This document shows, piece by piece, positions 58,627 through 64,000 of a stretch of DNA of 64,000 bases (positions within the stretch are counted from its first letter, which is position 1; each line of letters begins with the position of its first letter). Both the position numbers and the translations under genes were made by a program. Location of the stretch: assembly GCA_963705885.1 (NCBI GenBank), contig OY970120.1:930001-994000 (forward strand). Reading direction: 5' to 3'. A model generated the notes under the pieces. That model made no database searches. It was not told where the DNA came from and was given only the letters and a program-made list of their open reading frames with translations. This DNA is from MFD01275-c22 sp963705885 (GTDB lineage Bacteria; Actinomycetota; Actinomycetes; JACCUZ01).

Positions 58627-58698
58627 GGCAGGTGGGTGATTGCCTCAGCAGGCGTATACGCCTCCCGAAGCGATCTCACGCCTGCCTTACGTGGTCGA
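58615..58698. repeat. nested inverted repeat after clpB (terminator or MITE-like)
   Basis: Perfect 18-bp arms (58615-58632, TCGACCACGTAAGGCAGG, and its complement at 58681-58698) enclose 48 bases holding a second perfect 14-bp palindrome, AGGCGTATACGCCT (58650-58663). The left arm contains the clpB TAA. It can act as operon terminator, but the size and nesting exceed a normal terminator and recall a small palindromic mobile element. Confidence 0.6.
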
Positions 58699-58756
58699 CT
58701 GCTCCAGGCGCGGCGTCGATGGCGGAGGGGTCGGCGGGACCTGAGAGGCTGGCGTG

Positions 58757-59563
58757 ATGTCCACAGCACTCGTCACCGGGGCGACGGCCGGCATCGGCAA
58801 CGCCTTCGTCCGGCGCCTGGCCGCCGACCGCTACGACCTCGTCCTCGTCTCCCGCGACGAGCAACGGCTCGAGTCGCTGGCCAAGGAGCTGCGCACGACC
58901 CACGGCGTGCAGGTGGAGGTCCTCGCGGCCGACCTCGCCGAGGACGCCGGCTGCCGCTCGGTCGAGGCCCGGCTGGCGGACCGCGACCGGCCGGTCGACC
59001 TGCTGGTGAACAACGCCGGCTTCACCGTGAACACCAGGTTCGTCAGCGGGGACATCGACGACGAGGAGCGCATGCTCCGGGTGCTCGTCCGCGCGGTGCT
59101 GCGGCTGACCCGCGCGGCGGTGCCCGGCATGGTGGAGCGCCGTCACGGTGCGGTCGTCAACGTCTCGTCGGTCGCCGGGTTCCTGCCCCAGGGCACCTAC
59201 AGCGCCGCGAAGGCCTGGGTCACGAGCTTCACGCAGGGCCTGGCCGCGGACCTCGCCGGCTCGGGGGTTCGGGTGCTCGCGCTGTGCCCGGGCTTCACCC
59301 AGACCGAGTTCCACGAGCGGGCCGGCATCGACATGCGCCGCACCCCCGACTGGCTGTGGCTCGACGCGGAGGAGGTCGTCGCCGACGCCTTCACCGCGCT
59401 CGCGAGAGGCACCGTCGTCTGCGTGCCCGGCGCGCAGTACAAGACGATGGTGACCGTCGTGCGCCACCTGCCGGCGCGGGCCCTGACATCGGTCGCCCGC
59501 AAGGTTCGTCGCCGTCGCCGCGAGCAGGGCAACGAGATCAGCGCAGGCGGCCCAGTCGGCTGA
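58757..59563 (+). CDS. SDR-family NAD(P)-dependent oxidoreductase
   Basis: A 268-residue short-chain dehydrogenase: STALVTGATAGIGNAF, LLVNNAGFTVNTRF, catalytic Ser in VNVSSVAGF, TYSAAKAWV (YxxxK), and a C-terminal basic tail (ARKVRRRRREQG). It resembles the DltE/YqjQ subgroup of cytosolic SDRs with a KVRRRR tail that may contact membranes. The ATG at 58757 follows GAGAGG; the preceding GTG is an alternative. Its 3' end overlaps the convergent aminotransferase by 26 bases. Confidence 0.85.
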   Translation: MSTALVTGATAGIGNAFVRRLAADRYDLVLVSRDEQRLESLAKELRTTHGVQVEVLAADLAEDAGCRSVEARLADRDRPVDLLVNNAGFTVNTRFVSGDIDDEERMLRVLVRAVLRLTRAAVPGMVERRHGAVVNVSSVAGFLPQGTYSAAKAWVTSFTQGLAADLAGSGVRVLALCPGFTQTEFHERAGIDMRRTPDWLWLDAEEVVADAFTALARGTVVCVPGAQYKTMVTVVRHLPARALTSVARKVRRRRREQGNEISAGGPVG

Positions 59564-60695
59564 CGGCCTCGTCGAGCACCTCGTCGCGCTTGCAGAACGC
59601 GAACCGGACGAGCGGTCGACCGGCCTCCACGTCGTCGTAGAACACCTGGTGCGGGATGGCCACCACGCCCGCCCTGTGGGGCAGGTCGCGGCAGAACTGC
59701 ACACCGTCGTCGTAGCCGAGCGGGCGCACGTCGGCCGTGACGAAGTACGTGCCCTGCGGCTCGTACACCTCGAAGCCGACCGACCGCAGGCCGTCGACGA
59801 GGCGGTCGCGCTTGCCGCGCAGGCTCGACCGGAGCTCCTCGAAGTAGGAGTCCGGCAGCCGCAGCCCGACCGCGACCGCCGGCTGGAGGGGCGCGCCGGA
59901 GACGTAGGTGATGAACTGCTTGGCCATCATCAGCGCGCGCGTCAGGTGGGACGGGCCGGTCGCCCAGCCGACCTTCCAGCCGGTGAAGGAGAACGTCTTG
60001 CCGGCCGAGCTGATCGTCAGCGTCCGCCCCGCCATCCCCGGGTAGGTGGCGAGCGGCCGGTGGGCGACGTCGTAGGTCATGTGCTCGTAGACCTCGTCGG
60101 TGACCACGGTGAGGTCCCGCTCGAGGGCGAGCCCGGCCACGGCGGCGAGCTCGTCGTCCTGCAGGACGGTGCCGGTCGGGTTGTGCGGCGAGTTGAGCAG
60201 CAGCAGCCGGGTGCGGTCCGTGACCGCTGACCGGAGCCGGTCGACGTCGAGCCGGAAGTCAGGCGCGCGCAGCGTCACCGGCACCCGCACGCCGCCGGCC
60301 ATCGCGATGCACGCGGCGTAGGAGTCGTAGAACGGCTCGAGCGCGACCACCTCGTCGCCCGGGTCGACGAGCGCGAGCATGCTGGCTGCGATGGCCTCCG
60401 TGGCCCCGGTGGTGACGACGACCTCCGTGTCGGGGTCGACGTCGAGGCCGTAGAAGCGCTTCTGGTGCTCGGCCACCGCCAGCCGCAGGTCCGGGATGCC
60501 GGGCCCCGGTGGGTACTGGTTCGCCCCCTCGCGGATGGCCCGGACGGCCGCCTCGGCCACCTCGGTCGGGCCGTCGGTGTCCGGGAAGCCCTGCCCGAGG
60601 TTGACCGACCCGGTGGCGAGCGCGAGAGCGGACATCTCGGCGAACACGGTCGTTCCCAGACCGTCGAGCCGGCGAGCGGGCGCGTGCGGGGTCAC
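59538..60695 (-). CDS. class I/II PLP-dependent aminotransferase
   Basis: A 385-residue fold-type I enzyme: GQGFPDTDGPTEV, GANQYPPGPGIPDLR, TTGATEAIAAS, NSPHNPTGTVL, VTDEVYEHM, and the PLP lysine in SSAGKTFSFTGWKVGW, with the carboxylate Arg in PLVRFAFCK. It groups with the N-succinyldiaminopimelate (DapC-like) and kynurenine/glutamine/methionine aminotransferases; the substrate cannot be fixed from motifs. GTG start just before the conserved domain; divergent from the Cox-type operon. Confidence 0.85.
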   Translation of the reverse strand: MTPHAPARRLDGLGTTVFAEMSALALATGSVNLGQGFPDTDGPTEVAEAAVRAIREGANQYPPGPGIPDLRLAVAEHQKRFYGLDVDPDTEVVVTTGATEAIAASMLALVDPGDEVVALEPFYDSYAACIAMAGGVRVPVTLRAPDFRLDVDRLRSAVTDRTRLLLLNSPHNPTGTVLQDDELAAVAGLALERDLTVVTDEVYEHMTYDVAHRPLATYPGMAGRTLTISSAGKTFSFTGWKVGWATGPSHLTRALMMAKQFITYVSGAPLQPAVAVGLRLPDSYFEELRSSLRGKRDRLVDGLRSVGFEVYEPQGTYFVTADVRPLGYDDGVQFCRDLPHRAGVVAIPHQVFYDDVEAGRPLVRFAFCKRDEVLDEAVSRLGRLR

Positions 60696-60804
60696 GTGCC
60701 CGACCCTAGGCGACTCGTCCCCCTTCCCGACCGGGCGCGCTCGTGCTTGGCTGCCAGGTACCCGCTTCGCGTCCCCTGCGCCGACGACGAGCTGAGGAGT
60801 CAGC

Positions 60805-61266
60805 ATGGTCCACATCGCCGTGACCGTCGACGGAGAACGTCGCGACGACGAGGTCGAGGCCAGGCTGCTGCTGGTCCACTACCTCCGGGAGACCGCCGGG
60901 AAGGTCGGCACACCCGTGGGGTGCGACACCAGCAACTGCGGGGCCTGCACCGTGCTCCTCGACGGGCGCAGCGTGAAGTCGTGCAGCGTGCTCGCGGTCC
61001 AGGCGGACGGGTCGGAGGTCATGACGGTCGAGGGCCTGGCGAACGGCGGGTGGCATCCGGTGCAGACGGCGTTCAAGGAGGCGCACGCCCTGCAGTGCGG
61101 CTACTGCACGCCGGGGATGATCATGGCGGCCATCGACCTCTTGCAGCACAACGCCGACCCCTCCGAGGAGGAGGTGCGCGACGGGCTCGAGGGCAACCTG
61201 TGCCGGTGCACGGGCTACCAGAACATCGTCAAGGCCGTGCAGCAGGCAGCGGGGGGTGCGCGATGA
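60805..61266 (+). CDS. coxS: (2Fe-2S) subunit of a Cox-type molybdenum hydroxylase
   Basis: A 153-residue small subunit with the plant-type cluster (VGCDTSNCGACTVLLDG, one more Cys in VKSCSVL) and the second cluster (QCGYCTPGMIMAAIDLL, GNLCRCTGYQNIV). It passes electrons from the molybdenum centre to the FAD subunit. First gene of an S-L-M operon; the stop overlaps coxL (ATGA). Confidence 0.93.
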   Translation: MVHIAVTVDGERRDDEVEARLLLVHYLRETAGKVGTPVGCDTSNCGACTVLLDGRSVKSCSVLAVQADGSEVMTVEGLANGGWHPVQTAFKEAHALQCGYCTPGMIMAAIDLLQHNADPSEEEVRDGLEGNLCRCTGYQNIVKAVQQAAGGAR

Positions 61267-63704
61267 CCGCGACCGAGGAGCGTACGTCCGCATCCGTCGG
61301 CCAGCCGCTGCACCGCAAGGAGGACGCGCGGCTGGTCACCGGCCGCACCCGGTGGACCGAGAGCATCACGCTGCCCGGGATGCTGCACGTCGCGGTGCTG
61401 CGCTCGCCGATGGCCCACGCCCGGCTGACGCGGGTCGACGTCTCCCCGGCCATGCAGCGCCCCGGTGTCGTCGCGGCGTTCTCCGGCACCGACCTCACGG
61501 ACGACTTCGGTGGCCTCCCGACCGCGTGGACGGTCAGCGAGGACCTCAAGACGCCCTCGCACTTCCCCCTGGCCCGGGACGAGGTGCGCCACGTCGGCGA
61601 CGCCGTCGCGGTCGTTGTGGCGCGCGGCCGCTACGCCGCGGTCGACGCCCTCGAGGCGATCGAGGTCGACTACGAGCCGCTGCCGGCGGTGCTGGACATG
61701 GAGCAGGCGGTGGCCGACGGCTCGCCGCTGGTCCACGACGACCTCGGCACGAACGTGTGCTTCACGTTCCACGAGGAGCACGGCGACTACGAGGCGAGCA
61801 AGGCCGAGGCCGACGTCGTGTTCCACCGTCGCTACGTGAACCAGCGCCTCATCCCCAACGCGATGGAGCCGCGCTCGGTCGCCGTCGACCCGACGAGCTC
61901 GGACGCGTTCACCATCTACTCCTCGACCCAGGTGCCGCACTTCGTCAAGGTCTTCATGTCGCTGGTCGTCGGCGTCCCGGAGCACAAGATCCGCGTGATC
62001 GCCGCCGACGTGGGTGGGGGCTTCGGGTCCAAGCTGGACATCTACGCGGAAGAGGCCATCTGCCTCGCTCTCGCGCGACGCCTCGGCCGTCCCGTGACCT
62101 GGACCGCGTCCCGCAGCGAGGACTACCAGGCCACCATCCACGGCCGCGACCTCATCCAGGACGTCGAGATCGCGGCGACCTCCGACGGCCGGATGCTCGG
62201 GATGCGGGTCGACCTGCTCTCCGACATGGGCGCCTACCTGCAGCTGCTCACGCCGAGCATCCCGCTGCTCGGTCGCTACATGTACCCCGGCATCTACAAG
62301 TTCGCCTCGCACTCCTTCCACTGCACCGGCGTGTTCACGACGAAGACCCCGACCGACGCCTACCGCGGCGCGGGCCGGCCGGAGGCGACCTTCGCGATCG
62401 AGCGGGTCGTCGACGACCTGGCGGCCCACCTGGGCATCGACCCCGTCGAGCTGCGCCGGCGCAACTGGATCGGGCACGGCGAGTTCCCCTACACGACGGT
62501 CTGCGGGCTCGAGTACGACTCGGGCAACTACGAGGCCGCGACGGAGAGGGCGCTCGAGCTCCTCGGCTACGACGCATTGCGGGCCGAGCAGGCCAAGCGC
62601 CGCGAGTCCGGCGACCCCGTGCAGCTGGGCATCGGCATCTCGACCTACACCGAGATGTGCGGGCTGGCGCCGTCGCGGTGGCTCGGGGAGTCGGGCTACG
62701 TCGCCGGGGGATGGGAGCGGGCCACGGTCCGCATGACCCCGTTGGGCAAGGCGGAGGTCGTCGCGGGCACGTCGCCGCACGGCCAGGGACACGTGACGAC
62801 CTTCAGCCAGGTCGTGGCCGACGCCCTGGGTGTGCCGTTCGAGGACGTCGAGGTCCTCGTCAACGACACCGCCACCGTCCCGTGGGGCCTGGACACCTAC
62901 GGCTCCCGCTCGCTGGTCGTGGGCGGGATGGCCGTGCGGGGCGCCGCCGAGGCCGTGGTCGAGAAGGCCAAGCTGCTCGCGGCCCACCTGATGGAGGCCG
63001 ACCCGTCCGACGTCGAGTTCGACGCGGGCACGTTCCGGGTGAAGGGGACTCCGTCGGCGACCAAGACCATCCAGGAGGTCGCTTTCGCGTCCTTCACGGC
63101 GCACACGATGGCCGAGGGCAGCGACGCCGTCCTCTCGGCCGACCACCTCCACGACCCGGAGACCTTCTCCTACCCGCACGGAACGCACCTGTGCGCGATG
63201 GAGGTCGACACCGAGACGGGGATGTCCACCATCCGTAAGTACGTCTGCGTTGACGACGTCGGCAACGTGGTCAACCCCATGATCGTGGAGGGTCAGGTGC
63301 ACGGAGGGGTCGCGCAGGGGATTGCGCAGGCCCTCTACGAGGAGGCGGTCTACGACGACTCGGGCAACCTCGTCACGGGCAGCATGGTCGACTACCTCGT
63401 GCCCGCGGCCCCCGACATCCCGCACCTGGACACCGACCGCACGGTGACGCCGTCGACCACGAACCCCTTGGGTGTGAAGGGGGTCGGCGAGGCCGGGACG
63501 ATCGCCTCGACACCCGCCGTCGTCAACGCGGTGGTCGACGCCGTCCGCCACCTCGGCGTCGACGACGTGCGCATGCCCTGCACGCCCGAACGGGTGTGGC
63601 GGGCGATCCAGGAGGGCGGGTCGGGCGGCGACCGGGCAGCGGGCGGGACCGTCGCCTACGGCGGCGCCGCCACCGAGACCACGGCGGGAGGTGAGTCGGC
63701 ATGA
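61263..63704 (+). CDS. coxL: form II CoxL-like molybdopterin subunit
   Basis: An 813-residue xanthine-dehydrogenase-family large subunit: GQPLHRKEDARLVTGRTRWTE at the start, DVGGGFGSKLDIYAEEA (Moco site), DAYRGAGRPEATF, SPHGQGHVTTFSQV, and GVKGVGEAGTIAS with the catalytic Glu. The active-site loop AYRGAGR marks form II; true CO dehydrogenases (form I) have AYXCSFR. So the substrate is probably an aromatic, purine or aldehyde rather than CO, though this is unresolved for the form II group. Overlaps both neighbours by four bases. Confidence 0.92.
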   Translation: MTATEERTSASVGQPLHRKEDARLVTGRTRWTESITLPGMLHVAVLRSPMAHARLTRVDVSPAMQRPGVVAAFSGTDLTDDFGGLPTAWTVSEDLKTPSHFPLARDEVRHVGDAVAVVVARGRYAAVDALEAIEVDYEPLPAVLDMEQAVADGSPLVHDDLGTNVCFTFHEEHGDYEASKAEADVVFHRRYVNQRLIPNAMEPRSVAVDPTSSDAFTIYSSTQVPHFVKVFMSLVVGVPEHKIRVIAADVGGGFGSKLDIYAEEAICLALARRLGRPVTWTASRSEDYQATIHGRDLIQDVEIAATSDGRMLGMRVDLLSDMGAYLQLLTPSIPLLGRYMYPGIYKFASHSFHCTGVFTTKTPTDAYRGAGRPEATFAIERVVDDLAAHLGIDPVELRRRNWIGHGEFPYTTVCGLEYDSGNYEAATERALELLGYDALRAEQAKRRESGDPVQLGIGISTYTEMCGLAPSRWLGESGYVAGGWERATVRMTPLGKAEVVAGTSPHGQGHVTTFSQVVADALGVPFEDVEVLVNDTATVPWGLDTYGSRSLVVGGMAVRGAAEAVVEKAKLLAAHLMEADPSDVEFDAGTFRVKGTPSATKTIQEVAFASFTAHTMAEGSDAVLSADHLHDPETFSYPHGTHLCAMEVDTETGMSTIRKYVCVDDVGNVVNPMIVEGQVHGGVAQGIAQALYEEAVYDDSGNLVTGSMVDYLVPAAPDIPHLDTDRTVTPSTTNPLGVKGVGEAGTIASTPAVVNAVVDAVRHLGVDDVRMPCTPERVWRAIQEGGSGGDRAAGGTVAYGGAATETTAGGESA

Positions 63705-64000
63705 TCCCGGCCCAGTTCGCGTACGTCCGACCGGGCTCGGTCGACGAGGCCGTCGCCGCGCTCGGCGAGCACGGCGACGACGCCAAGGTGATGGCCGGCG
63801 GGCAGTCGCTCATCCCGCTGCTGAGACTGCGGCTGTCCTACCCCGAGGTCGTCGTCGACGTGGGCCGCATCGGCGAGCTGGCCGGCGTCCGGGAGGACGG
63901 CGACCACATCGTGATCGGGGCGACGACGACACACCACGACGTCATGCACGACGACCTGGTGCGCCGCCATGCCGGGCTGCTCGCCGAGGCCACCGGCACC
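63701..64000 (+). CDS. coxM: FAD-binding (CoxM-like) subunit, N-terminal part (cut by window end)
   Basis: The first 100 residues of a FAD-binding molybdopterin dehydrogenase subunit: FAYVRPGSVDEAVAALGEHGDDAKVMAGGQSLIPLLRLRLSYPEVVVDVGRI, with the AGGQS FAD-pyrophosphate motif, then IGATTTHHDV. It starts with an ATGA overlap with coxL and continues past the window. It completes the three-subunit hydroxylase, in S-L-M order. Confidence 0.9.
   Translation, partial: MIPAQFAYVRPGSVDEAVAALGEHGDDAKVMAGGQSLIPLLRLRLSYPEVVVDVGRIGELAGVREDGDHIVIGATTTHHDVMHDDLVRRHAGLLAEATGT

Noticed and set aside
61263..63704. True aerobic CO dehydrogenase
   Set aside because: The AYXCSFR form I loop is absent; AYRGAGR is present.
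1..64000. CRISPR arrays, rRNA genes, riboswitches, prophage structural genes
   Set aside because: No regularly spaced repeats, rRNA sequence, recognisable riboswitch core or phage genes were seen on either strand; the only tandem arrays are coding repeats.

Overview
The window is about 64 kb of a high-GC actinomycete chromosome. The evidence is near-saturated G/C third codon positions, many GTG starts, a FadE5-type acyl-CoA dehydrogenase, DUF6458, DUF4235 and SHOCT small membrane proteins, HspR with HAIR operators upstream of dnaK, an AfsR-like BTAD regulator, and an arsenite-sensing ArsR of corynebacterial type. The genus cannot be named from the sequence. The first gene (NHL repeat) and the last (FAD subunit of a Cox-type hydroxylase) run off the ends.

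Layout. 1-4.7 kb: NHL-repeat protein end, PPOX-like flavoprotein, small membrane proteins, and a fadE5-like gene behind a pair of TetR-like operators. 5.0-11.1 kb: a large LuxR (LAL) regulator divergent from a His-tailed MFS exporter, a membrane-anchored alpha/beta hydrolase and a CopZ-like metallochaperone. 11.2-13.5 kb: diaminopropionate ammonia-lyase overlapping an M20 hydrolase (ygeX/ygeY pairing). 14.3-22.5 kb: a metalloid and thiol-stress island. It holds an ArsR-rhodanese fusion with an MFS gene, a rhodanese, a three-Cys ArsR divergent from an ArsO-like monooxygenase/MFS operon, an aquaglyceroporin-arsC pair, thioredoxin and a MerB-like lyase. No Acr3 or ArsB is present. 22.5-27.7 kb: SDR, AfsR-like regulator, two exported proteins. 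27.7-32.2 kb: decayed genes, a compositionally different MacB-type ABC pair and a tRNA-Gly. 32.2-45 kb: dcd, a second ABC pair, a GGDEF-EAL protein, a subtilase with pentapeptide repeats, and an Fe-S membrane reductase. 45-51 kb: an ApbE/ferric-reductase/NuoF/ferredoxin electron-transfer operon with a two-component system. 51.8-58.7 kb: dnaK-grpE-dnaJ-hspR-clpB. 58.7-64 kb: SDR, aminotransferase, and a form II Cox-type operon (S-L-M order).

Two observations stand out. First, the MerB-like gene (21851-22507, minus) has an in-frame TGA exactly where MerB carries its second catalytic cysteine. Just downstream is a hairpin with a GGUC loop at the position expected of a bacterial SECIS, so it is probably a selenoprotein that a standard annotation would split into two genes. 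Second, an 18-codon Cys-rich micropeptide (MDGCCDNGTTTDCGDGCC, 20015-20071) sits behind a near-perfect Shine-Dalgarno. It is nested in another frame inside the tail of the arsenic-operon MFS gene and is followed at once by a strong hairpin terminator. Both suggest that thiol/selenol chemistry for soft metals and metalloids is concentrated in this island.
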